A stretch of 9,167 nt of DNA from JBOFFI01 sp051657245 (GCA_051657245.1 JBOFKI010000035.1:1-9167); one strand, 5' to 3'. Positions 1-7,054 are shown, counted from the stretch's first letter. The notes: generated from the sequence alone by a model not told the origin. A program made the numbers and translations.

Positions 1-126
1 GTCGAAAATGCCTTCTTGCATCTTAAACGATGGAGAGGAATAGCCACACGATACGCTAAAAATACTTCCTCCTTCCTTGCGGCAACCCACATTCGTTGCC
101 TTGCGCTTTGGCTTAATATCTCTTGA
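1..126 (+). pseudogene. IS5-family transposase, C-terminal fragment (5' part outside window)
   Basis: Reading from base 1 in frame 1 gives 41 residues ending at a TGA at 124-126. They contain VENAFLHLKRWRGIATRYAK followed by a hydrophobic helix ending LALWLNIS. This is the usual tail of IS5-family (DDE_Tnp_1) transposases: the E in VENAF is in the position of the catalytic glutamate of the DDE triad, and the xRxxATRY block follows it. The start lies left of the window, so I cannot tell whether the gene is intact. Directly after the stop, opposite-strand IS5 sequence begins, so this is probably the edge of a nested or truncated element. Confidence 0.75.
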
Positions 127-127
127 C

Positions 128-312
128 GACACTATCTAAAGCAACGAGACGAAATCTCCAATGCAGCATCAAAAATCTCTTTAAAAATGTAGCAAAATTA
201 TAAGGCTTTAGCTATATATCGTGTGCCAGTTGCCAAAAAATACCGGTAAATCCCGCCAAGATAGTCCTGTGCGAAAAACATAAAGGTCCCATAAGTCCTC
301 CTTCGAGGGTAA
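128..312 (-). pseudogene. IS5-family transposase, frame-broken N-terminal fragment
   Basis: On the minus strand, codons from about 300 down to 211 read LWDLYVFRTGLSWRDLP and then VFFGNWHTIYS before a TAA at 208-210. This is the N-terminal signature of IS5-family transposases (xLRTGxxWRDLPxxFGxWxTxY). After that stop the similarity continues in other frames. KEIFDAAL appears at roughly 190-165 and LVALDSVVK at about 146-126; the latter matches the LDSTVVKAH block carrying the first catalytic aspartate (Asp codon at 134-136). At least two frame changes separate these blocks, so it cannot code for an active enzyme. It butts against the plus-strand IS5 tail at 1-126 and against an IS481-type terminal repeat at 326-351. 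Boundaries are approximate. Confidence 0.6.
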
Positions 313-325
313 TTTCTTGCATGTT

Positions 326-351
326 ACACCATCACAACCTGGGACTATACA
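326..351. repeat. IS481-type terminal inverted repeat, left copy
   Basis: Read on the minus strand from 351, this begins TGTATAGTCCCAG and continues to TGATGGTGT. It matches the repeat at 8398-8423 in 23 of 26 positions by eye, in opposite orientation. The outer TGT end points right, so the element it belonged to lay to the left. Inside it on the minus strand are GAAGGAGGAC (a Shine-Dalgarno-like run) and an ATG at 290-292, so this may be the 5' end of an IS481 element. The expected transposase N-terminus does not follow; IS5 sequence does. Alternatively it is the 3' end, because a plus-strand frame reads HHHNLGLYT before a stop, similar to the tail of the right-hand transposase. Confidence 0.6.
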
Positions 352-374
352 CTTAAGCAGCAAAATTCACATAA

Positions 375-753
375 GGCCTTTCACCAGGATTTCTAAAGAG
401 CGCTTGTTTGTCCGAGGGGAAGCGGGTTGATATGAAACGCTTCTCCAACCTTTGGGAGCTTGGAAATTGGGAAGATGTCGTAGACGTTATTGCTGATAAG
501 GGATATGATTTTTATGAAGTTCGCAAAATCATCCGAGATGGTGGGAAAACCCCTGTTAGCCCTCGCAGGCAGGGGTCTGTTTGTCCAGGCGTTCAAGACA
601 AAGAAAGGTATAAAACGCGGGTTTTTATCGAATATTTTTTTGGAAAAATCAAAGAAAATAAGAGACTTTGTATGCGATTCGACACACTCGACACAACTTA
701 TCTTCGCTTTTTTTGCCTTGGCGTGCCTTAAAGCACTTCATTTACTTTGTTAA
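375..753 (+). pseudogene. IS5-family transposase, C-terminal half, frameshifted
   Basis: The open frame runs from just after a TAA at 372-374. It carries DVIADKGYDFYEVRKIIRDG and a proline/arginine-rich stretch, then KERYKTRVFIEYFFGKIKEN and KRLCMRFDTLDTTYL. The D of IADKGYD and the E of FIEYFF occupy the second and third catalytic positions of IS5-family transposases. The frame ends early at 729-731. The expected tail, FFALACLKALHLLC, lies in the +1 frame and ends at a TAA at 751-753. The change of frame maps to seven Ts at 708-714; six Ts would restore one continuous frame. The N-terminal half with the first catalytic Asp is absent, so this is a remnant. It differs in sequence from the IS5 tail at 1-126, so it comes from another element. 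Confidence 0.75.
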
Positions 754-763
754 CAGCGCCATA

Positions 764-830
764 GATTCCCGCCGCCGGGGGAAGGACAAGAAAAGGTGGG
801 AATATCTTTTCCAAGATGCGTTTTATAAGC
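764..830. repeat. Degenerate copy of the palindromic repeat, next to the addB stop
   Basis: Aligned without gaps to 4579-4645 (constant offset 3815), I count about 46 of 67 identical bases. These include the GTGGGAATAT block (796-805 against 4611-4620) and GCGTT. The left part keeps a weak hairpin (TTCCC at 767-771, GGGAA lower down) where the other copy has a clean GCGGGAAT palindrome. It ends within a few bases of the addB stop codon (833-835), and the frameshifted IS5 fragment ends 10 nt to its left. No T-run follows the hairpin on the minus strand, so it does not look like an intrinsic terminator for addB. Identity was counted by hand. Confidence 0.55.
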
Positions 831-832
831 TT

Positions 833-3793
833 TTATGCACGCCCGTTCCATTCCAAAAACCTGGCAAGGAACATATAATCGGGGTAATAAAGCCCTTGGG
901 CTGGGTTGGCTTGGGGGTAATAGGGGGTTGCGAGTTCATCAAAGGCTTCAATCAACTGTTGGAGGCCCTCCCATGCGCCTTCTGCTAATGCTTGGGTAGG
1001 TGTTTTGAGGGTTTTAATATCCCCGCCTTCAGATCGGCCGGAAACATGCCAAAAATGCAGCTGACCCAGCTTAGGGTTTTTTAAGGCAAGCTTTTGAAAC
1101 CCACCTTTCCACAGCATCCCTGCTTCTAAAGGTAGCTGGGGAGCATAGCCCAACACGACGTCACGTTCAGCAGGAGGAAACCCTGTCTTATAGTCAATTA
1201 TGTCTACGGCACCATCCTCAAACACGTCCACCCGGTCTGCCCGGGCTTTCAGGCGGAAAGGTCCCCCAGGCGCCTCAAAAACCACCGTTGCTTCCACTTC
1301 TGTGAGGGTTTTGTAGGGGCGTTGCTGAAGACGCCGCTGGCGTTCTGTCTCTAAAAACCAGGATGCCATTTTCTGAAAACGTTGCCACCAAAAAGTTTGC
1401 ACCGCCGGTTTATGGAAAAAAGGCGCCAGTTTTTCTCTCCCTAAGGCCCAGAGATCCTCCAGCGCTGTTGGGGCAAACAGGTCTGAACATTGGCTTAAGA
1501 ATAAATCAAACACTTGATGCAACAACGTGCCTTGCAATGCGTGATCAGGGGAAGCATTGAGAGGTTCCAGGGGTTTTAGCCTCAACACATGGCGCGCATA
1601 AAGGGCATAAGGATCTTTTCGCCACATCTCAATTTGTGTGACAGAAAGTTGGCGAGGCCTTGCATGCACAGGCGGGCACGGCGCCGGGACCTGAACGGTT
1701 ACGGTGGTTTGGGGAGCGTCTAGCGCTAAAGCCCAGTGGCGCCACAGAGTGTCATCTTTCCAGGTTTTTCCCTCGGCTTTCAAAAGGGTCTCCAACCTGG
1801 CGAGAAACCGGGAGGGAACCGTGGGTGTCCCCCCAGAGCGCAGCGCACGGGTGAGAACCACGGTTGGGTTCCCAAAGGTTTGGCAAAAATCATGGGAAGA
1901 CAACCCTATTCTTCGCTCCAAAGGTGGCATCCCTATATCGTCTCGCATAGGACGATTTAGCCATGGACCGTTGTTGGGAAGCGGAGGCCATGTTCCTTCA
2001 TTAAGCCCCCCCAAAATGACCGTATCTGCCTGGAGCAGGCGCGCTTCCAGCGTTCCTAAAAGCCGAATGCGCGGGTGGGTAGGGAGCTCTGGCGGAAGCG
2101 ACAGCTTTCCCATGAGCAACCATATGCCCTCCACCGCATCTTCCAGGGAAACCTTGGGGAAAAAGGTAGCGGCTTCCTGAAGCCCTTCTAAAAAAGACAT
2201 GAGAACGGCGCGGGCTTTGGGGGAGGTAAGCTGAACCTCTGGAGGACACACCCGATGGATCACCTCCCCAAGGGCCTGCACCCATTGGGAAAAAGGAAGC
2301 AGGGATTCTCCTTTTGCGTAAAGGTCCAAGAGAGGCTCCAGAAAAAAGCTGAGGCGCTCGATCCCCTGCTCCAATAAGCCCCGAAGGGGTTGCTCGATGG
2401 AAGTGCTTCTTTCTCGAAGGCTCGCAAGCCCGCGACCAGAATCAATCCCCCGCAACAACCGTTGCTCAAGGGCAAAGCAAAATGCTTGGTGAAGCGAAGC
2501 ATCTCCCACGCGGCACAAGGGGTGTTTAAGCAGGCTCAACAACGGAATGGGGCTTGCGTGCTCAACAACCGCTTGGAGGGCGAGATGAATCAAGGACCCC
2601 AGGTCTGTCTGGCTGAACAGGCTTGCGGCGCTGTTATAGGGCACAATCTGCCAGCGCTTGAGGGCTGCGAACACTTGATGTAACAGCAGGCGATCAGCGC
2701 TTACCAATGCAATGGTTTTTCCGGGTGTTTCTAAAGTTTCCCGCAGCATAAGGGCGAGGGTTTCTGCTTCTTCATGGAGGGAGGCGCAGGCCAGGTAATG
2801 AATCCCCTCCCACTTGGAGGGTTGCTCGGTTGAATCTTCTTGAGAAAGGGTCTTAAACGAATCCTGGAAGATCTCCCGTACCAGCTGTTGACGTTTGGGG
2901 ACATGGGGCCCAAGGGGGTGCTTAAGGCTTAAAGCCCAGGGCCACAAGGGAACGGAATCAGCCGTTCGCCCCAGGCGCCTCAAGAGCTGTTGTAAAGCAT
3001 ATTGGGGGTGACAGGCTGAAACGCTCTCGCTTCCAGACTGTTGTCCCAAATGTGAATCGAGTCCCGGCAAGATGACCCCGCCGTTGGGAAGGGCTGCAAT
3101 GGCTTTAAGCAACGCCGCTGTGGCAGGCATGGTGCCGGTGGAGCCTGCCGCTAGCACCCAACCAGAGGGGGGAGAGTGTTGCCATGCAACGAGCTTTCGT
3201 TGAACCCACTGGTGATGCTGAACATAGGGCTCTGCATAGCCTTTCTCTTGCAGTAGTTGGGGCCAATAAATCTGGATGATTCGCATGAAATCTAAGGTGA
3301 GCTGCCAATGGCTTGCAAACGCTTCGGGCACCAGCTGGGCCAGGTTTTCTAGGCTGACTTCCTCAATACAAGCTTGGTCTAAAAAAGCGATCAGGGTTTC
3401 AACCAGTTGCAACGTCATCTGAAAGGGCGGCATGTCCAGCCCTTCTTGGCGCGCCAGCTGGATCTGTTTCTCCCGCACCAGCTGGGCTAGAAGCGCTTGA
3501 CGTACAAGAGGAGGGATGGTTTTTTGTTCAAACCCCGCGTCTGCATCAGGGTTTTCCGGGAATTCAAGGCCATCGTCTGTCCACTCCCCCAAAATTTCAA
3601 TCCGAGGAAGCAGAAAGGCGCCTTGGTAACGCTCCAAAAGCATCTGTTTAAAGTTAGCGCCTGCCCTGGCGTAGGGAAGGTATAACGTTACGTCCCCCAA
3701 GCCAATTTGGTGGTCTTCACAAAATCGGGGGAGGCCCTCTACGAGGGTTTTGAGAAATGGCAAGCCTGTGGGGATATTCCAAAGGTTTAGCAA
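833..3793 (-). CDS. addB: Double-strand break repair protein AddB (alphaproteobacterial type)
   Basis: AddB is the subunit of the AddAB helicase-nuclease that pairs with AddA to resect double-strand DNA ends for RecA recombination. The 986-residue product has the family's usual length of about 1000. Visible blocks: N-terminal NLWNIPTGLPFLKTL; AAGSTGTMPATAALL with VILPGLD (about 215-245); a helicase-like segment with IALVSADR (361-368); ILGGLNEGTWPP (593-604); SVTQIEMWRKDPYALYARHV (717-736); GTLLHQ (755-760); and a RecB-like nuclease core with RADRVDV (851-857), DIIDYKTG (864-871) and QLPLEA (886-891). D853/D856, D867 and K869 are the likely metal-binding and catalytic residues. The start is TTG at 3793, overlapping the tsaE stop (TTGCTAA) by 7 nt with AAGGAGG upstream; the next Met would cut into the conserved N-terminus. 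addA, commonly next in alphaproteobacteria, is absent from the downstream 800 nt. Confidence 0.93.
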   Translation of the reverse strand: MLNLWNIPTGLPFLKTLVEGLPRFCEDHQIGLGDVTLYLPYARAGANFKQMLLERYQGAFLLPRIEILGEWTDDGLEFPENPDADAGFEQKTIPPLVRQALLAQLVREKQIQLARQEGLDMPPFQMTLQLVETLIAFLDQACIEEVSLENLAQLVPEAFASHWQLTLDFMRIIQIYWPQLLQEKGYAEPYVQHHQWVQRKLVAWQHSPPSGWVLAAGSTGTMPATAALLKAIAALPNGGVILPGLDSHLGQQSGSESVSACHPQYALQQLLRRLGRTADSVPLWPWALSLKHPLGPHVPKRQQLVREIFQDSFKTLSQEDSTEQPSKWEGIHYLACASLHEEAETLALMLRETLETPGKTIALVSADRLLLHQVFAALKRWQIVPYNSAASLFSQTDLGSLIHLALQAVVEHASPIPLLSLLKHPLCRVGDASLHQAFCFALEQRLLRGIDSGRGLASLRERSTSIEQPLRGLLEQGIERLSFFLEPLLDLYAKGESLLPFSQWVQALGEVIHRVCPPEVQLTSPKARAVLMSFLEGLQEAATFFPKVSLEDAVEGIWLLMGKLSLPPELPTHPRIRLLGTLEARLLQADTVILGGLNEGTWPPLPNNGPWLNRPMRDDIGMPPLERRIGLSSHDFCQTFGNPTVVLTRALRSGGTPTVPSRFLARLETLLKAEGKTWKDDTLWRHWALALDAPQTTVTVQVPAPCPPVHARPRQLSVTQIEMWRKDPYALYARHVLRLKPLEPLNASPDHALQGTLLHQVFDLFLSQCSDLFAPTALEDLWALGREKLAPFFHKPAVQTFWWQRFQKMASWFLETERQRRLQQRPYKTLTEVEATVVFEAPGGPFRLKARADRVDVFEDGAVDIIDYKTGFPPAERDVVLGYAPQLPLEAGMLWKGGFQKLALKNPKLGQLHFWHVSGRSEGGDIKTLKTPTQALAEGAWEGLQQLIEAFDELATPYYPQANPAQGLYYPDYMFLARFLEWNGRA

Positions 3794-4284
3794 GGGTTTA
3801 CAAACCCTCCTTTAGCTAGTCTTTGCTGCCACCTTGAAGAACCACCATACGCCACCACCCGATTGTTTGAAGCCGCTTCATCTCCAAAGGAAAGGCGAAC
3901 CCAGAGAGGATTGAGGTGTTTGAGGTGTTTTTCTCCAAGCCGCTGGGGCCATTCCAGCAACACAATGGCCTGATGATAAGCTTCCTCCAAGCCGAGATCC
4001 CAGATTTTGGGGTCCGCTTCTTCAAGGCGATAAAGATCCACATGCCATAAGATGCCATGGGGTCCTTCATAGGTGAATACCAGGTTAAACGTCGGGCTAG
4101 CCACCCCAAGCTTCGGATCTTTTGCCCAGGATTGGATCAGGGCTCGAGAAAACGCAGTTTTCCCAACCCCTAAAGGCCCTTCAAGCAAGAGGACATCCCC
4201 CAGTTGAAGCAGGGAGGCAAGGGCTGAAGCTTGCTCCTGGGTTTGGGAAAGATCTGTCAGAACAATGTTAAAAAAATTATCCAT
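3787..4284 (-). CDS. tsaE: tRNA threonylcarbamoyladenosine biosynthesis ATPase TsaE
   Basis: TsaE is the small cytoplasmic ATPase that works with TsaB and TsaD to make N6-threonylcarbamoyladenosine at A37 of ANN-decoding tRNAs. With the start at 4284 the protein has 165 residues, normal for the family. Family marks in order: Walker A GPLGVGKT (36-43), SPTFNLVFTY (63-72, switch region), HVDLYRL (81-87), DLGLEEA (96-102) and VLLEWPQRL (108-116). The frame stays open upstream to 4332, but the extra 16 residues are not family-like. The ATG at 4284 instead sits in an ATGGATAA overlap with the stop of the preceding DUF1467 gene, which points to translational coupling rather than an independent strong ribosome site. 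Its own stop overlaps the addB start. In many alphaproteobacteria a phosphotransferase and a nucleotidyltransferase gene sit between tsaE and addB; they are missing here. Confidence 0.93.
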   Translation of the reverse strand: MDNFFNIVLTDLSQTQEQASALASLLQLGDVLLLEGPLGVGKTAFSRALIQSWAKDPKLGVASPTFNLVFTYEGPHGILWHVDLYRLEEADPKIWDLGLEEAYHQAIVLLEWPQRLGEKHLKHLNPLWVRLSFGDEAASNNRVVAYGGSSRWQQRLAKGGFVNPC

Positions 4285-4744
4285 GCTGAAGCCACGTCCG
4301 CAACAGGGGGCTCCAAAGGTCCGCGGTGACATGGAGGCCTAAGCAGACAAGAGCTGTTACAAAGGAGACAATTCCTACCTTCAATTTCAACAGGGGGTGC
4401 TCAGGGGCACCTGGATCAACCCACGGATCTGTCCCAGGCTCAATCTCCGGCTCAAAGAATGTGTCCATAAGATTGTCATTCCCGCTCCCACCCTTGTCAT
4501 TCCCGCGAAAGCGGGAATCTAGACAATGATTATAACCTGATGCTTCTACTGAAACGTCATGTTTGTGGGGTTTTCCTGGATCCCCGCTTTCGCGGGAATG
4601 ACAGGAAGGTGTGGGAATATTTTTGATCAGGCGCGTTCTAAAGCCAACCAAAGCTTTGGGTTTGTTAATCCCCCAGGGCAAAGCCATGAAAAAAAGAACC
4701 CACCATACCATGATGTACGTTGCCAGGAATGTGACGAGATTCAT
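4277..4744 (-). CDS. DUF1467 family two-helix membrane protein with in-frame repeat insertion
   Basis: This small inner-membrane protein of unknown function has 155 residues. Helix 1 (about 3-24) contains TYIMVWWVLFFMALPWG and helix 2 (about 122-142) follows EPGTDPWVDPGAPEHPLLKL. Both blocks are the hallmarks of DUF1467, an alphaproteobacterial family usually of roughly 80-100 residues. The extra length lies between them. Residues about 48-82 (CHSRESGDPG through CLDSRFRGND) are the translation of a palindromic repeat at 4494-4606, and the flanking low-complexity stretch (about 30-92) is also unlike the family. The frame is intact across it. The ATG at 4744 overlaps the lpxK stop as ATGA; the stop overlaps the tsaE start by 8 nt. 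These tight junctions argue that the gene is still translated. The family call comes from recall of conserved motifs. Confidence 0.75.
   Translation of the reverse strand: MNLVTFLATYIMVWWVLFFMALPWGINKPKALVGFRTRLIKNIPTPSCHSRESGDPGKPHKHDVSVEASGYNHCLDSRFRGNDKGGSGNDNLMDTFFEPEIEPGTDPWVDPGAPEHPLLKLKVGIVSFVTALVCLGLHVTADLWSPLLRTWLQHG
4494..4606. repeat. Palindromic repeat element (two inverted hairpin units) inside the DUF1467 gene
   Basis: Unit A at 4494-4526 is TTGTC, ATTCCCGC, loop GAAA, GCGGGAAT, three bases, GACAA. Unit B at 4573-4606 is TTCCTG, GATCCCCGC, loop TTTC, GCGGGAAT, GA, CAGGAA. B is the inverted copy of A, about 50 nt away, so the whole forms nested hairpins; in the gene's mRNA the single mismatch of unit B becomes a G-U pair. 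TTGTCATTCCCGC also occurs once more at 4474-4486, a partial third unit. A related degenerate copy is at 764-830. The ATTCCCGC/GCGGGAAT core is like palindromic repeats scattered through many proteobacterial genomes. Confidence 0.85.
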
Positions 4745-5796
4745 TGGCTTTCTTTTTCCCTTCCCTTCAGGTGCGGTTCCAATAAAATTTCAAGTTGCCT
4801 TTGGGATGCCTGCTCCATCGCCACCTCAATGTCTATCACATGAACGTGTTCTTGGAAATGCTTCGGGATTCTGACCCAATCTTTTGCTGTTGTCACAAGG
4901 GTTGCGTCGCATTGAAATGCCTCATTGGCAAGTTCTTCCATGTCACGAGCTGTGTAAGGATGATGGTCTGGAAATGACTCAAAACCAACAAGCTCCCCTT
5001 GAAGCTGTTCCAAGGTATGCTTGAATTTTTCTGGAAACCCAATGCCTGCGAACCCAAAAATTTTCGCATCCAAAGGCAGATTTGTTATGGGCTTCATCCA
5101 AGCCCTTAGCAGGGGGAGCTTCGGCGCGCGTTGCTGCAAAATTTCCAAAAGGCCCGGAGAAGGCGCGCCCATCACCACAACGGCGCAGGCTTTGCTAAGC
5201 CCTTCTTGGATGGGTTCCCTTAAAGGACCCGCCGGAAGCAAAAAACCGTTGCCAAAACCTTGCTTTCCATCCACCACCACCAACGATACTTCTTTTTTTA
5301 ACGAGCCATGCTGATGTGCGTCATCCAACAATAGCACGGTGGTGGGGGGGAGGTCTTGCAATAAAGGAAGCGCCTGGCTCCGGGGAGAAGCAAGGTAGAC
5401 GTGGGCGCATTTGGCTAATAAGAGGGCCTCATCTCCAACATCTTCAAAGGTATGGTGTTGGGGGTTCACGGCTAAAGGACCTTTCAAACGGCCGCCATAA
5501 CCTCTTGTCACCACCCGAGGCTCCAAGCCTTTTTCTTTTAAAAAATTAATGAGCCAGAGGGTTAGCGGCGTCTTACCCGCCCCTCCTACCACCAGGTTAC
5601 CAATGGAAAAAACGGGGCAGGGTGCTTGGGAAGCGGGCTTATCCAGGGCTCGCTTCAACCAGGCGAAAAAACGAAACAAACAGGATAAGGGCCATAAACC
5701 ATAGACCCATAAAGTGGGAAATGCTTGCCACCAAAATTTTGGCGCTTCCCGGCATAGCAACCGCCGTTTAAACTTGGATGATTTCAAGCACGTCAT
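4741..5796 (-). CDS. lpxK: Tetraacyldisaccharide 4'-kinase LpxK
   Basis: LpxK phosphorylates the 4' position of the tetraacyldisaccharide-1-phosphate precursor to make lipid IVA, on the inner face of the inner membrane. The 351-residue protein has an N-terminal membrane-associated helix (about 24-46), the P-loop SIGNLVVGGAGKTP (64-77), TRGYGG (97-102), VGDEALLL (120-127), FGNGFLLPAGPLREP (181-195), FPDHHPYT (275-282) and TTAKDWVRIP (302-311). The site that is usually DDGFQ reads DDAHQH here (158-163). The ATG at 5796 has AAAGGA six bases upstream and overlaps the waaA end by 29 nt. The family normally starts near REAPKFWW (residue 16), so a TTG at 5760 is an alternative. The stop overlaps the DUF1467 start (ATGA). 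Position right after waaA is typical of alphaproteobacteria. Confidence 0.94.
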   Translation of the reverse strand: MTCLKSSKFKRRLLCREAPKFWWQAFPTLWVYGLWPLSCLFRFFAWLKRALDKPASQAPCPVFSIGNLVVGGAGKTPLTLWLINFLKEKGLEPRVVTRGYGGRLKGPLAVNPQHHTFEDVGDEALLLAKCAHVYLASPRSQALPLLQDLPPTTVLLLDDAHQHGSLKKEVSLVVVDGKQGFGNGFLLPAGPLREPIQEGLSKACAVVVMGAPSPGLLEILQQRAPKLPLLRAWMKPITNLPLDAKIFGFAGIGFPEKFKHTLEQLQGELVGFESFPDHHPYTARDMEELANEAFQCDATLVTTAKDWVRIPKHFQEHVHVIDIEVAMEQASQRQLEILLEPHLKGREKESQ

Positions 5797-7054
5797 CCAA
5801 GATCCTTTCGCAAGAGGCCAGCAGCTGATGCCCTCGTTGTTGGTAGGGTTGCTGCGTTTCAGGATTGTTTAAAAAACCGTCCAGAGCTTTCAAGAGCTCT
5901 TCAGGACGAAGCTGAACAGCTGCTTTGGCCTCTTGAAACGTTTGTGCAATCTCAAGGTTATGCTCCATAAAAGGCCCGTGTACGATGCAACATCCTTGTT
6001 GGGCTGGCTCAACCAAATTATGCCCTCCAATTTGAGGCAAGAACGAGCCCCCCATCACCACCAGGTTGTGTAAGGCGTACATTTCCCCCACGTTTCCCAA
6101 AGTGTCTCCCAAAACCACCTGAACCGTTTCAAAAGGCTGCGGGTTTTGAAGCCAGAGGGAAAGACGCTGATAGATAAATCCTTGTTGTTGAAGAAGAACT
6201 TCAACGTCTTCTCGTCGGCTGATATGTCGTGGGCATAAAAACAAAAGCAATTCTGGGAAGCTCTTCAGAAGCTCCGCATGGAGCTTGAGCATCAAGCTTT
6301 CTTCCCCTTCATGGGTGTTAGAAGCAAGCCATAGGCGCCTTCCTAAACAGGCTTTTTTAAGGGACGCCACAAGGCTTTCATCCACGGGTAAGGGCGGAAG
6401 CGTCAACTTTAGATTGTCCGTTACGCGAACCGTTTCAGCACCCAATTGGCGCAAGCGCTGGGCCTGGATTTGGGAAGGCGTTAAACAAACTTTAAACGTG
6501 TTCAACAGGCTGCGCGACAGGGGGAGGAGCCACTTCCAGCGGCGAAAGCTTTGCTCAGAAACCCTGCCATTCAAGAGAAAAGCAGGAATCCCCCTGCGGC
6601 GAACCTCCCTCAGCATAAAAGGCCAAAAATCAGACTCGATGAAGAAAGCCATCTCCGGCTCCCAATAATCCAAAAAACGCTGCACAACCCTGGGTGCGTC
6701 AAGGGGAAGCATCTGGTGGAAAGCGCGGCTTGGAAGCGAAGCACGCATCAAGGTTGCAGAATCTTTCGTAACGGTTGTCACCAAAATGGAGAGGTTTGGG
6801 TCTGTGACCAAAAGCTTTTGGATAAGTCCCAAAGCCGCTCGAGATTCTCCAATGCTAGCGCCATGGATCCAAATCACTCGCCCGGCAGGGCGTAGCACAG
6901 AAGATTCTGCCCATTTCTCCTGAACCCGTTGGGAGTTTTCTTTGCCCTTTTGCAAGCGAAGCCAAAGGATAAGGCTCCACACGGCTTCTAAAATCACGGA
7001 AACAAACAACCACGCAAAATGGGAGCATTTTTTTTGAAGTTCAGCGGTATGCAC
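5768..7054 (-). CDS. waaA: 3-deoxy-D-manno-octulosonic acid (Kdo) transferase WaaA/KdtA
   Basis: WaaA is the GT30-family glycosyltransferase that moves Kdo from CMP-Kdo onto lipid IVA, the product of the neighbouring LpxK, at the inner membrane. The 428 residues match family length. An N-terminal hydrophobic anchor (about 12-33) precedes WIHGASIGES (62-71) with E70 as the likely catalytic base. Then come FFIESDFWPF (137-146), NGRVSEQSFRRW (162-173), NLKLTLPP (214-221), ASNTHEGEE (244-252), PRHISRRED (275-283), LGDTLGNVGEMY (315-326) and GGSFLPQIGGHNLVEPA (335-351). The GTG at 7054 is used, with GAGG seven bases upstream; a nearby ATG is out of frame. Whether one or two Kdo residues are added cannot be told from this sequence. 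It starts the tightly overlapping part of the cluster. Confidence 0.95.
   Translation of the reverse strand: MHTAELQKKCSHFAWLFVSVILEAVWSLILWLRLQKGKENSQRVQEKWAESSVLRPAGRVIWIHGASIGESRAALGLIQKLLVTDPNLSILVTTVTKDSATLMRASLPSRAFHQMLPLDAPRVVQRFLDYWEPEMAFFIESDFWPFMLREVRRRGIPAFLLNGRVSEQSFRRWKWLLPLSRSLLNTFKVCLTPSQIQAQRLRQLGAETVRVTDNLKLTLPPLPVDESLVASLKKACLGRRLWLASNTHEGEESLMLKLHAELLKSFPELLLFLCPRHISRREDVEVLLQQQGFIYQRLSLWLQNPQPFETVQVVLGDTLGNVGEMYALHNLVVMGGSFLPQIGGHNLVEPAQQGCCIVHGPFMEHNLEIAQTFQEAKAAVQLRPEELLKALDGFLNNPETQQPYQQRGHQLLASCERILDDVLEIIQV

Noticed and set aside
764..790. GC-rich hairpin after addB as an intrinsic terminator
   Set aside because: The stem is short and imperfect, and no T-run follows on the minus strand; it is better explained as a degenerate repeat copy.
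668..988. 106-codon plus-strand open frame
   Set aside because: It runs across the IS5 tail in the wrong frame, the repeat copy and the end of addB; no family features.
1704..2180. 158-codon plus-strand open frame antisense to addB
   Set aside because: It lies wholly inside the well-supported addB gene, has a composition typical of an antisense shadow and no recognisable motif.
4285..4332. Longer TsaE start at 4332
   Set aside because: The added residues (containing GAPCCGRG) are not like TsaE, and the ATG at 4284 gives the usual N-terminus and a neat overlap with the upstream stop.
4326..4529. Plus-strand open frame containing SFPRKRESR
   Set aside because: This peptide is the common antisense translation of the GCGGGAAT repeat, not a gene.
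6578..6597. GCAGG...CCTGC hairpin resembling the palindromic repeat
   Set aside because: It lies in the conserved RRRGIPAFLLNG region of waaA, so the bases are explained by coding; no flanking repeat similarity.
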